Assembly: GCF_009914765.1 (NCBI RefSeq)
Contig: NZ_WYDS01000004.1
Location: forward strand, 129,124 to 193,123
Reading direction: 5' to 3'
Source: Halodesulfovibrio sp. MK-HDV
GTDB taxonomy: Bacteria; Desulfobacterota; Desulfovibrionia; Desulfovibrionales; Desulfovibrionaceae
DNA: 64,000 nt
The notes below the pieces were generated by a model that made no database searches, was not told where the DNA came from, and was given only the letters and a program-made list of their open reading frames with translations. Position numbers and translations under genes: made by a program. Below are positions 16,302-25,903 of the stretch, one piece after another. Positions within the stretch are counted from its first letter, which is position 1. Each line of letters opens with the position of its first letter.

Positions 16302-17495
16302 TTAACAAGAACAAGGACGTGATGGAGCTTCTATGCTGTCGTCATCCTTATAAGGAGAAATCTCACGCAGGCGCTTGATGATAGGAGGAAGCTCCTTAAG
16401 CACTACTTTGATTTCATCGTCGCTATTAAAGCGGGAAAGTGAGAAACGGATGGAACCGTGCGCGAATGTGAACGGCACGCCCATTGCGCGAAGCACATGG
16501 GAAGGTTCCAGACTACCGGATGTGCATGCAGAGCCGGAGCTTGCAGCAATACCGTGTCCGTCCATCATAAGTAGAATTGCTTCACCTTCAACATGCTTGA
16601 AAGAAATGTTGGTGGTGTTTGGCAATCTGTCTTTTGTGTCGCCGTTAATGATAGCTTCTGGAATTGATTTGAGAAGACCTTTTTCAAGAACGTCACGCAT
16701 GTGCTTAACGCCTGTGTTCTCAATTTCCATATTCAACTGTGCAAGTTCTGCTGCTTTGCCGAGACCTACGATAGACGCAGTGTTTTCGGTGCCCGCACGG
16801 CGTCCATGTTCCTGATGCCCACCACGGAGGTGAGGACGGAAGGAAGCGCCTTTGCGAACATACAGAGCTCCAATACCTTTAGGGCCGTGAATTTTGTGGC
16901 CGGAAAGGGAGAGGAAATCTACAGGGAATTCTGCAAGGTTGATTTCAATTTTGCCAACAGCCTGAACTGCATCCGTGTGCATCATTACGCCGCGGTCTTT
17001 TACGATCTTAGCGATTTCATGCATTGGGAACATAACGCCGGTTTCACTGTTAGCATACATGATGGTAACAAGTGCGGTGTCAGGGCGCAGTGCAACACGA
17101 AGTTCATCAAGGTCAAGCTGACCTTTGGTGTCTACATTAAGGTAGGTTACTTCGTAGCCGCGTTGTTCTAAGTGCTGACAGACGTTAAGGATTGCAGGAT
17201 GTTCAACACGTGTAGTGATAATGTGCTTTTTACCCGGCTGAGATTCCAGCGCAGAGTAAATTGCAGTGTTGTCACTTTCTGTACCGCCTGCGGTAAAGAT
17301 AATTTCATCCGGCTGTGCGTTCAAAAGAGACGCAAGCTGATGACGTGCTTTTGCAATATCTGAACTGACCTGTCCACCGAACTGGTGCATGCTGGATGGG
17401 TTGCCGTAGTAATCTGTAAGAAACGGCATCATCACTTCAAGCACTAACGGATCAATTTTTGTGGTCGCGTTGTTATCTAGATAGATTGTGCTCAC
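16302..17495 (-). CDS. nifS: Cysteine desulfurase, NifS type
   Basis: It removes sulfur from cysteine and passes it to the scaffold NifU for Fe-S cluster assembly. 397 aa. Lys201 in LSGHKIHGPKG binds PLP, and Cys324 in SSGSACTSGS carries the persulfide. The tail ends in CSC, an unusual Cys-rich terminus. The start overlaps the nifU stop by 4 bases (ATGA), so the two are coupled. There are no nitrogenase genes nearby; NifU-NifS probably serves general Fe-S assembly, as is usual in this family. Confidence 0.96.
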   Translation of the reverse strand: MSTIYLDNNATTKIDPLVLEVMMPFLTDYYGNPSSMHQFGGQVSSDIAKARHQLASLLNAQPDEIIFTAGGTESDNTAIYSALESQPGKKHIITTRVEHPAILNVCQHLEQRGYEVTYLNVDTKGQLDLDELRVALRPDTALVTIMYANSETGVMFPMHEIAKIVKDRGVMMHTDAVQAVGKIEINLAEFPVDFLSLSGHKIHGPKGIGALYVRKGASFRPHLRGGHQEHGRRAGTENTASIVGLGKAAELAQLNMEIENTGVKHMRDVLEKGLLKSIPEAIINGDTKDRLPNTTNISFKHVEGEAILLMMDGHGIAASSGSACTSGSLEPSHVLRAMGVPFTFAHGSIRFSLSRFNSDDEIKVVLKELPPIIKRLREISPYKDDDSIEAPSRPCSC

Positions 17496-18340
17496 TGCGA
17501 TACCTCCACAACTGTGAGTTCTGGTTCAACCTGTTCCTGCAAAGCTTTTTCTACAACATTTTTGAGAGTAAGCTTGCTGGAAGGGCAGCTGGAGCACATA
17601 CCGCGAAGCGCTACTTTTACCATGTGTCCTTCAATATCGATAAGCTCAACATCGCCGCCGTCCTGTTTGAGGCGCGGGCGAACTTCTTCGTTAAGCACTT
17701 TCATAACAAGCTGCATACGCTCGATGTTAGAAAGAGCCGGACGGGGAGTAGCTTCAGGAACTTCACATGCAGCAATTTTACCAGTTGCTTCATCAATAAG
17801 TCGCTGAATGTCGTCAACACAATTACCGCAACCGCCACCGGCTTTGGTGTAATGTGTAACCTCTTCTACAGTGGTAAGGTTGTTTTCAGTCACAGCACGC
17901 AGGATTTGTTCATCAGTAACGCCAAAGCAATGGCATACAATGTTTCCTTCGTGCTCGTGAACTTCAACAGGTTCACCGCGGTAGGTTTTAATAGCCATTT
18001 CTAAAGCTTCCTGTCCCATAACGGAACAGTGCATTTTTTCTTCTGGGAGACCGCCGAGGTAATCGGCAATTTCTTTGTTGGTTATTTTTTCTGCTTCAGT
18101 AAGAGTTTTGCCTTTAAGCAATTCTGTAAGAGCAGAAGAAGACGCAATAGCGCTGGCGCATCCGAAGGTCTGGAAAGTGGCGTCAACGATGCGATCATTA
18201 TCATCTATTTTAAGGAAGAGTTTCAGCGCATCACCACATGCAAGGCTTCCAACCTCGCCAACGGCGCTTGCGTCTGTCATCTCACCTACGTTCTTTGGAT
18301 TTAAGAAGTGCTCGCGCACTTTATCAGTATATTCCCACAT
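17492..18340 (-). CDS. nifU: Fe-S cluster scaffold protein NifU
   Basis: A three-domain scaffold of 282 aa. The IscU-like domain (residues 1-125) has its three Cys in LACGD, FGCAS and MHCSV. A central BFD-type [2Fe-2S] domain has CHC and CGNC. A C-terminal Nfu domain has the CSSC cluster site. This is the full NifU layout, not the short IscU. CCGGAGGA precedes the ATG by about 8 bases. It heads the nifU-nifS operon. Confidence 0.96.
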   Translation of the reverse strand: MWEYTDKVREHFLNPKNVGEMTDASAVGEVGSLACGDALKLFLKIDDNDRIVDATFQTFGCASAIASSSALTELLKGKTLTEAEKITNKEIADYLGGLPEEKMHCSVMGQEALEMAIKTYRGEPVEVHEHEGNIVCHCFGVTDEQILRAVTENNLTTVEEVTHYTKAGGGCGNCVDDIQRLIDEATGKIAACEVPEATPRPALSNIERMQLVMKVLNEEVRPRLKQDGGDVELIDIEGHMVKVALRGMCSSCPSSKLTLKNVVEKALQEQVEPELTVVEVSQ

Positions 18341-18553
18341 TACAAGTATCCTCCGGATTCAGTTCATAAGTATTGTGAGCGCATCTTGAAGTATAGTAAT
18401 GCGAAAGAGGTTAGGGAAGGGGGAAACGCATTTTTTTTTTAAGATGGCACACGAAGCCTTACGATTGAACCCGATTTCAAGTGATATTCTTCGATAATTT
18501 TAAGAATATATGAGGCAGTTTGAAATGCAGACTATATTTTTGCAGCCTAACGA

Positions 18554-19549
18554 TTAAATAATGCCGTTCCCACTTAAGATTTGAATAAACCGCTTGAATA
18601 CATTCATATCTATTTGTGTAGGCATTTCTTCTTTCATGATGCGCAATGTTCTGAATGCGTCAGTTCCGTCTGAATATGGTCTTGAGGAACGAATTGCATC
18701 ATAGATATCCGCAATGGTGACTGCACGAACCGGAAGGGGAATATCCGGCTCTTTAAGTCCGCAAGGATAACCGGAACCATCGAGCTTTTCATGGTGGAAG
18801 AGAATGCAGTTGAGGGCATCCTGAGAAAGAGGAAGTCGAGCACACACACCGGCGCCATGAACAGGGTGGGTATTGATGTGCTCTCGTTCTATTGTAGTAA
18901 GCGTCCCGGGTTTATTAAGAATAGCTTCGGGAATCATTCTCTTGCCGATGTCATGCAAGATGGCACCAAGGCCAAATTGTACCATGTCCCGTTCTGCAAA
19001 CGAATATGTCTGGAGGATGAGTTGGGAATAGACAAAGACGTGAAGTGAGTGTGAATACGTTTGATAATCGTGGGCGATAATTGAACCCATAGTTTTGAGT
19101 GAATTTTCCAGAGTAAGAAAACTTACACCTTTGGTCACAAATTCGAAGACTCTGTTGAACTCGCCTCGGTCTATACCCGGAGGAAGTTCCTCTGTGAAAA
19201 TTTCTTCTACGATTTCAAGTGAAGTTTCGTAAAAAAGTTGCGCTCTTGTTGGTCTTGGAATTTTTTCATCGAGAAGTGTTTCGCCGAGATGTGAAGTGAT
19301 GTGATCAAAATACTCTGGTCGTTGGTCATGCCGGATGTAAACATTTTTCCGTCCGCTGTTGAGCAGGATTCTTTCATGATGCTCAGTAAAGCTGTCTCCA
19401 GCTTTGGCATACAGTGCAAAAGAATCATCACTGCGGATATAAATGTCGTAGTTCCCACGGGTCGAACGCAAGACCAGTGAAGGCAAGACGGGGAAAAAGT
19501 CGTGCGACAATTCCTCTCTGGGAGGTGCTTGGGGAACAGCTTGTGTCAT
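18554..19549 (-). CDS. HD-GYP domain cyclic-di-GMP phosphodiesterase
   Basis: A 331-aa soluble protein. The N-terminal 100 residues form an unrecognised domain. The C-terminal half is an HD-GYP hydrolase with LHDIGKRMIP (HD at about 199-200), the downstream INTHPVHG, and HHEKLDGSGYP ending in the GYP triplet. All expected metal ligands appear present, so it should break down c-di-GMP. The start is set at ATG 19549; an upstream TTG at 19582 has no ribosome binding site, and the ATG has only a weak AGG. It forms a natural opponent of the diguanylate cyclase at 59151. Confidence 0.88.
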   Translation of the reverse strand: MTQAVPQAPPREELSHDFFPVLPSLVLRSTRGNYDIYIRSDDSFALYAKAGDSFTEHHERILLNSGRKNVYIRHDQRPEYFDHITSHLGETLLDEKIPRPTRAQLFYETSLEIVEEIFTEELPPGIDRGEFNRVFEFVTKGVSFLTLENSLKTMGSIIAHDYQTYSHSLHVFVYSQLILQTYSFAERDMVQFGLGAILHDIGKRMIPEAILNKPGTLTTIEREHINTHPVHGAGVCARLPLSQDALNCILFHHEKLDGSGYPCGLKEPDIPLPVRAVTIADIYDAIRSSRPYSDGTDAFRTLRIMKEEMPTQIDMNVFKRFIQILSGNGII

Positions 19550-21124
19550 TACCTGATGTAGCCTGTAAGGTTGTAAGCACAAATGTTACAAACATGAGTA
19601 TGCAGCTTAGCTTTGGGGAAGCATGAGCAGTATGCCTGGCGCGGAGAGAACAAGGGGGAATTTATTCGCACCGTAAATGTCCGTAACATCATTCTGTGTG
19701 CTTAAGTTAGAACGCCCTCACCAACTTTTTTTGTTGTGATGCTATGTTTTCCTGTTACAGGTATGGCTTTATTATTCTGCACTGCTGGGGAGGAGTGAAA
19801 ATGTAAGCACATAGCATAAAGCTGGTGAGTATCACCTATTTTCTATCCCTTGTTGAGCCAACAAAGGATTATTCTAACCTTTTAAAACACATTCAATTTA
19901 GTTAACTCTGTATGAAAATGTTAACTAACAGTGAACAACTGTATGGTTGATTCAGTAACCAACTGTGAAGGGTGAAAGTGAAAACACAGTGTGAAGCTAT
20001 GCTTGATTCATTTTAACGCAAGTCTTATGACAAAACAAAATTACAAAAGAGTAACCGCATGTTGCGCTAACTTTTGTTGTTTGTCTACGACCAATTTTTT
20101 GCAATATGCAAAAGTATTATCGTTGTTTAAATATTTTACTATAGTTTTTTGGAAACAAAAAAACATTACCAATACCTGTTTTGTTTTTTACAACACTTAA
20201 AGAATTTTAATGTAAAATTTTTATACATTTTCTGTTGCTGATGTCTTAAAATGAATACGTATTTATTCGTTTATCACATATGTTCTGCACAAAATTAAAA
20301 AGTAATAGTGGTTTTCTATTAATTGTAGAAAGAAGCTATGTGTCAGTAAATAAAACGAATTTGAACATCGTTGGAGCTTGTTTTTACTTTTTTGTACAAT
20401 ACTTTTTTTTATGTTCAGGCAATACTTTTTATTTTTTAATACAGTTTTTTTGAATTGGTACGGCTAGAGAATGTGATGTTATATTGAATAATACAACTTC
20501 AGTTGGAATTTTAATATTCTTTGAAAAGGCAAAAATGTTTTTCTAAGTTATTATAATATTATGATATAAAAAGATTATTTGATTTTTAAACCAAAGTCTA
20601 GAATCTATGCAGTCTGTGTATATTTTTTATTTCTAAAGTGATGACGATGAGAAAAAGACCCCTGAAAATGGGACGTGCAGTCTTTTTGCTAATTTACAGG
20701 TTAAGTTAAATCAATTTACGTATGTGGAATTGTACAGATGATGCTACTTTTTATGAATGGAAAAGAATGTACAGGTTCAGGGCAGTAAGCATGTAAAAAG
20801 GACTCGCTGAGTAGGGGGGAGATTTTTCATTGCAGCTTGAAATATGCTGATTGAACTTTTCATCAATCATTCGTTATTTCTAATAGGTATAATGGGTTGG
20901 AGAAAAAACAAGCATGCATGGACTGCATTTTGATAACATGGTGTTTCAAAAAAATGTGGTAGGGTATACTGATTTCTTGTTTTCACAGTACCGAGTGATT
21001 TTTTCAAAAAAGAACAAACACTGTACAAAATGAAGATGCATATTATTTATATGTCCAACATGTTTGCTTTTTAGTATCACCTGATTGTTGGCTATCATTT
21101 TTTGTGGAGTAAAGACCGTTCAGC
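19550..21124. other. AT-rich gene-free interval of about 1.5 kb
   Basis: Neither strand holds a convincing gene. The only open frame of note (near 19991-20200) lacks a ribosome binding site and has a composition typical of chance. Poly-A and poly-T tracts are dense between 20000 and 20640, far more AT-rich than the flanks. Short related motifs recur at 19900-19980 (GTTAACT twice, CAACTGT twice). One possible terminator hairpin lies at 20652-20687. It also contains the upstream region of the amino-acid importer. Confidence 0.55.
20652..20687 (+). terminator. Possible terminator inside the AT-rich interval
   Basis: AAAAAGAC pairs with GTCTTTTT, with an inner CCC/GGG stem and uneven loops. It could end a small transcript, but no promoter or gene is evident. 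Confidence 0.25.
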
Positions 21125-21943
21125 ATGCAGCATATTTTCCGTAAAATTTTTCATTACATCCATCCTGACACTCGATCTGTTGCCGTCGATATAGCGATGT
21201 ATCTCGCTGTAATCACAGTTCTTATCCAGAGTGTTTTTTCCGGGGCAGAAGCTTCTGGGTACAACTGGCAGTGGAGCAGAGTCCCTCGTTACGTTTTTAC
21301 CATCACCGACGGATCATTCCACATGGGGCCGTTGCTTACCGGTCTTTGCGTAACCCTTGAAATAGCATGTTATTCTATGGTGCTGGCTTTTGCTTTCGGG
21401 CTCATTTCGGTACTGTTCAGATCTTCCAAGTCAATCGTTGCCCGTTCTATTGCTCTTCTCTATGTTGAGCTAATCCGCAATACGCCGCTTATGCTTCAGG
21501 TGCTGATAATGTACTTTGTTATCGCGCCAGTATTGGAGATGGAACGTTTTCTTTCTGCCGTTCTTGCGCTTGCTCTTTTTGAAGGAGCGTACATCGCAGA
21601 AATTTTTCGTGCAGGCATCAATTCTGTTCCTAAAGGACAGTGGGAAGCTGCGGAAAGCGTTGGCTTAAGTCGTTTTCATATATACAGGCTTGTCGTGCTG
21701 CCGCAGGCTATTCGAGCCACATTGCCGCCATTAACCGGGCAGGCTGTCTCTTTGGTAAAGGACTCCGCACTGGTTTCGGTCATTGCAATCTACGATCTGA
21801 CAATGCAAGGGCAGGCAATCATTTCTGAAACCTATCTTACTTTTGAGATTTGGTTTATAGTGGCACTAATTTATTTATTGATTACAGTAAGTTTGTCTTT
21901 TGTCGTACATTTTCTAGAAAAGAAATATTCGTATGAACTCTAG
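21125..21943 (+). CDS. Amino-acid ABC transporter permease (HisM family)
   Basis: A 272-aa inner-membrane permease with about five to six membrane spans. The cytoplasmic EAA loop is clear: GQWEAAESVGLSRFHIYRLV then VLPQAIRATLPPL, the coupling site for the ATPase. YVELIRNTPLMLQ is typical of the polar amino-acid uptake family. The first gene of a permease-binding protein-permease operon. ATG 21125 is the only start after an in-frame stop, although GGAG lies 15 bases upstream, further than usual. Confidence 0.93.
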   Translation: MQHIFRKIFHYIHPDTRSVAVDIAMYLAVITVLIQSVFSGAEASGYNWQWSRVPRYVFTITDGSFHMGPLLTGLCVTLEIACYSMVLAFAFGLISVLFRSSKSIVARSIALLYVELIRNTPLMLQVLIMYFVIAPVLEMERFLSAVLALALFEGAYIAEIFRAGINSVPKGQWEAAESVGLSRFHIYRLVVLPQAIRATLPPLTGQAVSLVKDSALVSVIAIYDLTMQGQAIISETYLTFEIWFIVALIYLLITVSLSFVVHFLEKKYSYEL

Positions 21944-21974
21944 AAATTGAGTCTAAGAAAAGAGGAGGATTCAC

Positions 21975-22802
21975 GTGTTTAGATCTATGGTGAAAACAGT
22001 CGTTGCGTTACTGCTTGTTGTGGCATTTTGTATTCCTGCTTCTGCGCAGAATGTAATGTCCGAGCTGAACAAGGAAAGCGTAATTTCCAAAGTTATAGAA
22101 CGGAATAAATTGCGCGTAGGATTTTCAACCTTTGTTCCTTGGGCAATGAAAGATAAGAACGGCGATTTTGTGGGATACGAAATTGACGTAATGAAAGAAC
22201 TTGCAAAAGATCTTGGTGTTGAAATTGAATTTGTGCCAACCACCTGGTCTGGTATTATCCCTGCGCTGCTTGCAAATAAATTTGATGTAATTATCGGTGG
22301 TATGTCCGTAACTACTCAGCGTAATCTCAAGGTAAACTTCTCAGATCCGTATGACTACACCGGCATCGCCATTCTTGGATCTCTCAAAAAGGGCGGCGAC
22401 ATTCACACTCTTGAAGATGTGAACAAAGAAGGCGTAATTGTTGTAGCCCGTATCGGTTCAACACCTGCTGCTGCCGCAAAAAAATATTTCCCTAAAGCAG
22501 ATGTGCGACTTTTTGAAAAAGAAACACAATGCGTGCAGGAACTCATGACAGGTCGAGCTACTGTAATGCTCGCCAGTGCTCCACTTCCTGCATTTAAAGC
22601 ATATGAATTTCCGAAAAAGTTATTCGTGCCGGTAAAAGGAACATTTACGAAAGAGCCTATCGCTTTTGCTCTGCGTAAAGGTGATCCAGATACTTTGAAC
22701 GTTCTCAACAACTGGGTTCGTATCAAGCATGATTCCGGTTGGCTTAAAGCCCGTAAAGACTACTGGTTTGAAGGCAAACAGTGGGAGTCCATGCTTAAGT
22801 AA
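21975..22802 (+). CDS. Amino-acid ABC transporter substrate-binding protein
   Basis: A periplasmic binding protein (SBP family 3) of 275 aa. The GTG start is preceded by GAGGAGG. Residues 1-24 are a signal peptide ending in ASAQ. The body has NKLRVGFSTFVPWAMKDKNG, GYEIDVMKELAKDLG and a GGMSVTTQRNLKVNFSDPY segment, matching the polar amino-acid group. The exact substrate cannot be read from the sequence. It sits between two permease genes and is followed by a hairpin that should make it the most expressed gene of the operon. Confidence 0.93.
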   Translation: MFRSMVKTVVALLLVVAFCIPASAQNVMSELNKESVISKVIERNKLRVGFSTFVPWAMKDKNGDFVGYEIDVMKELAKDLGVEIEFVPTTWSGIIPALLANKFDVIIGGMSVTTQRNLKVNFSDPYDYTGIAILGSLKKGGDIHTLEDVNKEGVIVVARIGSTPAAAAKKYFPKADVRLFEKETQCVQELMTGRATVMLASAPLPAFKAYEFPKKLFVPVKGTFTKEPIAFALRKGDPDTLNVLNNWVRIKHDSGWLKARKDYWFEGKQWESMLK

Positions 22803-22840
22803 ACAGCATGAACTAACGGATTAAAAAATACATTTAACAC

Positions 22841-22868
22841 TGTGGCGGACTTGTTCCGCCACAATTTT
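22841..22868 (+). terminator. Internal attenuating terminator between binding protein and second permease
   Basis: TGTGGCGGA-CTTGT-TCCGCCACA is followed by ATTTTTC, only a few bases before the permease start. It probably lowers expression of the permease relative to the binding protein. Confidence 0.75.
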
Positions 22869-22872
22869 TCTT

Positions 22873-23748
22873 ATGCAGCAAAAACGATATAAACCTGTTC
22901 TCCTCGACTACATCCTGCTGGCACTTATTGGTGGCAGCATTCTCTACTTCTGCTGGCAGTTGGAAAACGAGCTGCAATATGAATGGAGCTGGGAAACCAT
23001 TCCGCAATTTATTTTACGAAATAAAAACGGATCATGGGAACCTAACTTTTTACTTGAAGGCCTTTTTACCACAATCCGTCTGAGCATCTGGGCAACCCTT
23101 CTGGCCTCAGTAGTGGGAGTGGTGATGGGGCTTGCGCGGGTAAGTCAGAGCCACTTTGCGCGAATGCTTTCCCGCACCTACGTGGAAATTGTACGAAATA
23201 TGCCGCCAATTGTGCTGATCTTTATTTCGTATTTCTTTTTGTCTGCTCAACTTACCCATTATTTGGCGCTGGATTCAGTTGTTCAGGATCTTCCACCGTG
23301 GCTGCATTCAGTCATTTCGGTGCTGTTCAGTAAGCCGTCGCAGTTTACCCAGTTTGTTACAGGTGTAATAACTCTCGGCTTGTATGAAGGTGCCTACATT
23401 ACAGAAATTGTTCGTGGCGGTGTAAACAGCGTACAGCGCGGACAGTGGGAAGCTTCAGCATCTTTAGGCTTTAATCGGTTTGATCAGCTTCGGCTCGTGG
23501 TATTGCCACAAGCGCTGAAAGTGATTGTCCCGCCGTTGGCAGGGCAGTTCATTTCAACGATTAAAGATTCAGCGATCTTGTCTGTAATTTCTATTCAGGA
23601 ACTGACATTTCAGGGGCTGGAACTCATGGCGTCGACCTATCTGGTCTTTGAAATATGGATTACCATTACCATGATGTATCTAGTGTTGACTCTTGGCTGT
23701 TCATTGCTTTCCCGTTGGGTTGAGCATACTTTGGAGTGGAAGAATTAA
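22873..23748 (+). CDS. Amino-acid ABC transporter permease, second subunit
   Basis: A 291-aa permease of the same family as the gene at 21125. The EAA loop reads GQWEASASLGFNRFDQLRLV then VLPQALKVIVPPL. It carries an extra periplasmic stretch (about 120-150) compared with its partner. The two permeases would form a heterodimer. No ATPase gene follows, so the importer must borrow one from elsewhere. No ribosome binding site is seen, because the terminator hairpin occupies that position. Confidence 0.92.
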   Translation: MQQKRYKPVLLDYILLALIGGSILYFCWQLENELQYEWSWETIPQFILRNKNGSWEPNFLLEGLFTTIRLSIWATLLASVVGVVMGLARVSQSHFARMLSRTYVEIVRNMPPIVLIFISYFFLSAQLTHYLALDSVVQDLPPWLHSVISVLFSKPSQFTQFVTGVITLGLYEGAYITEIVRGGVNSVQRGQWEASASLGFNRFDQLRLVVLPQALKVIVPPLAGQFISTIKDSAILSVISIQELTFQGLELMASTYLVFEIWITITMMYLVLTLGCSLLSRWVEHTLEWKN

Positions 23749-23789
23749 CGCTCGTTGGGTAATTATTTCTTTTGGTTGTGGTGTGTTTT

Positions 23790-23860
23790 TGTCTCCGACG
23801 GGGAAGGGCTCTGCCCCTCCACCCCGCAAGGGAGACTCTCCCTTGACCCGATTAGCGAAA
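23790..23860. repeat. GC-rich intergenic repeat, inverted copy
   Basis: The reverse complement reads GCTAATCGGGTCAAGGGAGA, GTCTCCCTTGCGGGGTGGAG, GGGCAGAGCCCTTCCCC and CGGAGACAAA. This is the same layout as the 11028 copy. It lies just after the permease gene. Confidence 0.75.
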
Positions 23861-23923
23861 AGTTATTGTTCGTGAACGTAATTACGGCTTAGTGCTATTT
23901 GTTTGGGTAATTGTCTGAAGCTT

Positions 23924-23962
23924 AAAAAAATCCGTCAGTCCTTTGAACTGACGGATTTTTTT
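23924..23962. terminator. Bidirectional terminator between importer operon and rhodanese
   Basis: AAAAAAATCCGTCAGT pairs with ACTGACGGATTTTTTT. A/T tails on both sides let it serve the converging importer operon and the rhodanese gene. Confidence 0.88.
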
Positions 23963-23967
23963 GTATT

Positions 23968-24366
23968 TTATAGTAATTTGTAGAAGCGTTCCGGCGTCAT
24001 GGCTCCAGCCAGTTGATCAAGTCGACCTTTAAGAGCCTTAATCTCATCATACCCTTGTGTGCGAAGATACGTATATGCCATGGAGGCTCGGAAACCAGAA
24101 AGGCAGAAGGTGATAATGAATTTATCGCGTGGCACTTCGCTCAGTCGATCCGGAAGTTCGTTCAACGGAATATGTTGTGCGAATGAAAACGTCAGTGTTT
24201 TCGCTTCTTCGTTTGTTCTGACATCTAGAAAAACGAAATGATCATGGTCAATAAACTTACTGGCTTCTTCAACGGTGATTCCGTATTCGCCTGCAACCAG
24301 AAAAGCTATGTCCATTTCGCGCAAAACTTCTGAGAGTTGAGGACAGGCATCGATGTGTTCTTGCAT
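23968..24366 (-). CDS. Rhodanese-like domain protein
   Basis: A 132-aa cytosolic single-domain rhodanese. FVFLDVRTNEEAKT is the conserved entry segment, and CLSGFRAS forms the active-site loop with the persulfide Cys. It could move sulfane sulfur, which suits a sulfur-reducing cell, but the acceptor is unknown. AGGAG precedes the ATG at 24366. It is monocistronic. Confidence 0.88.
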   Translation of the reverse strand: MQEHIDACPQLSEVLREMDIAFLVAGEYGITVEEASKFIDHDHFVFLDVRTNEEAKTLTFSFAQHIPLNELPDRLSEVPRDKFIITFCLSGFRASMAYTYLRTQGYDEIKALKGRLDQLAGAMTPERFYKLL

Positions 24367-24501
24367 ATGACACTCCTAATATAATCAGAAACTCTTTTGT
24401 TTCGGGATATTGTTGAACAAGAGTATTGTAGAGTCAAGCCACAGCATGTAGGCTGACAGATACATTGTTGTTAACTTAAATTATTCGTAACAGGATACAC
24501 T

Positions 24502-25821
24502 ATGGTTCGTTCTTTTTCCAAGAAGCAGATGTCTCCGATAATCCAGTTTGTAACCAGAGGTATGTGGCGTGTGGATTTAGACACTCTGCCAATGGTTCAA
24601 CAATGGGGAGTCATTTTTTGCAGGCGGCTTTCTGTTATCTTTAATGGTTTTCTATTAGATAACTGTATGCTGCGTGCAACTGCACTTGCGTATACAACAT
24701 TACTTTCCATAGTGCCGTTTCTTGCTGTTGTGTTTGCCATCTCGAAAGGGCTGGGAGTTCAGAACAGTGATACGTTACGTTATATACTGTTAAATGCATC
24801 TGCCGGTAACAATAAGGCTGTGGAGTTTCTTCTGGAATATGTGAACAACACAGATGTTACCACGCTTGGTGTTATTGGTGTTGCGACATTACTTTTCACC
24901 GTGATTTCTTTGATGGGAAACATTGAGGCTGCGTTTAATACAATCTGGAGTGTTAAGCACGGCAGAACCATGTGGCGTAAATTTACAGATTTCTTTTCTA
25001 TGGTTCTCATTGCCCCTGTTTTTCTTGGCGTCGCTGTCAGCCTTAGTGTGACAATGCAGCATGAATCAGTTGTTCAAGAACTTTTGAGTATTGATGCTGT
25101 GAATTATGTATATATTCTACTGTTAAAATTGATACCGACCGTGATGATCTGGTGCCTGCTCTTCTTCGCGTATGCGTTTATTCCTAATCTCAAGGTTCAG
25201 AAAAGAAGCGCATTTGTCGGTGCTTTGATAGGCGTTGTTTTGTGGAAAGGGGTAGAGAGTATCTATCTTTCCTACTTAGTAGACGTGAATAAATACAATA
25301 TGATTTACGGCAGTTTTGCCCAGCTTCCACTGTTCCTTATCTGGATATACATCAGCTGGCTGATTGTGTTGTTCGGTGTAGAGGTTTGCTACGCTATTCA
25401 ATATGGCTCAACAGAAGAAGATAAAATGCTGGCCGGTAAAACGAGCTGCTATGAGAAAGCTATTCTTGCTACTGCCGTCATGGCAACTTTGGCAAAAACA
25501 TATGGAGAGAATCAGGGCGCTGTGCGAGTTGATTCGTTGAGTGAAAAGCTAAAAATTTCGCAGCTGCTATTGGAAGATGTGCTTGGTCTACTAGAAGAGA
25601 AAGGTTTTGTTGCAAAATTAGATTCCGAAAATGCTACATATATTTTGGCACGACCAGCAACAACAACTTATGTTTCTGACGTTGTAACTGCCGTGGCGCA
25701 GTATCATCCGGAGCGAGTGATGCAATATGCGATTCAAGGGCATTCAGATTCTGTCGCTATTGTGGAAACATTATATAAGCAACTTGCAAGCGGTAATGAC
25801 TGTACTCTTTCTGAATTGTAG
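24502..25821 (+). CDS. YihY/virulence factor BrkB family membrane protein
   Basis: A 439-aa inner-membrane protein. After a 40-residue cytoplasmic start come about six membrane spans with the family segments RATALAYTTLLSIVPFLAVV, NIEAAFNTIW and FGVEVCYAIQYG. The C-terminal 100 residues resemble a winged-helix domain (DSLSEKLKISQLLLEDVLGL), as found in longer members. The family was once called RNase BN, but it is not a nuclease; its function is unsettled. AGGA precedes the ATG. It is monocistronic. Confidence 0.9.
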   Translation: MVRSFSKKQMSPIIQFVTRGMWRVDLDTLPMVQQWGVIFCRRLSVIFNGFLLDNCMLRATALAYTTLLSIVPFLAVVFAISKGLGVQNSDTLRYILLNASAGNNKAVEFLLEYVNNTDVTTLGVIGVATLLFTVISLMGNIEAAFNTIWSVKHGRTMWRKFTDFFSMVLIAPVFLGVAVSLSVTMQHESVVQELLSIDAVNYVYILLLKLIPTVMIWCLLFFAYAFIPNLKVQKRSAFVGALIGVVLWKGVESIYLSYLVDVNKYNMIYGSFAQLPLFLIWIYISWLIVLFGVEVCYAIQYGSTEEDKMLAGKTSCYEKAILATAVMATLAKTYGENQGAVRVDSLSEKLKISQLLLEDVLGLLEEKGFVAKLDSENATYILARPATTTYVSDVVTAVAQYHPERVMQYAIQGHSDSVAIVETLYKQLASGNDCTLSEL

Positions 25822-25866
25822 TTCGAGAATTTCTGCCAGCGAAATCAGTTAATAAAATAGAATAAA

Positions 25867-25897
25867 AAAAGCCCGGAGCGTTATGCTCCGGGCTTTT
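25867..25897. terminator. Bidirectional terminator between YihY gene and rlmN
   Basis: AAAAGCCCGGAGC-GTTAT-GCTCCGGGCTTTT, a 13-bp stem with A/T tails on both sides, lies between converging genes. Confidence 0.9.
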
Positions 25898-25903
25898 CTG
25901 TTT

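Noticed and set aside
18440..18465. Sigma-54 promoter before nifU
   Set aside because: TGGCAC is present, but the -12 GC is at the wrong spacing, it lies on the plus strand, and nifU is on the minus strand.
19991..20200. 69-codon frame in the AT-rich interval
   Set aside because: No ribosome site, GTG start, and composition of random AT-rich DNA.
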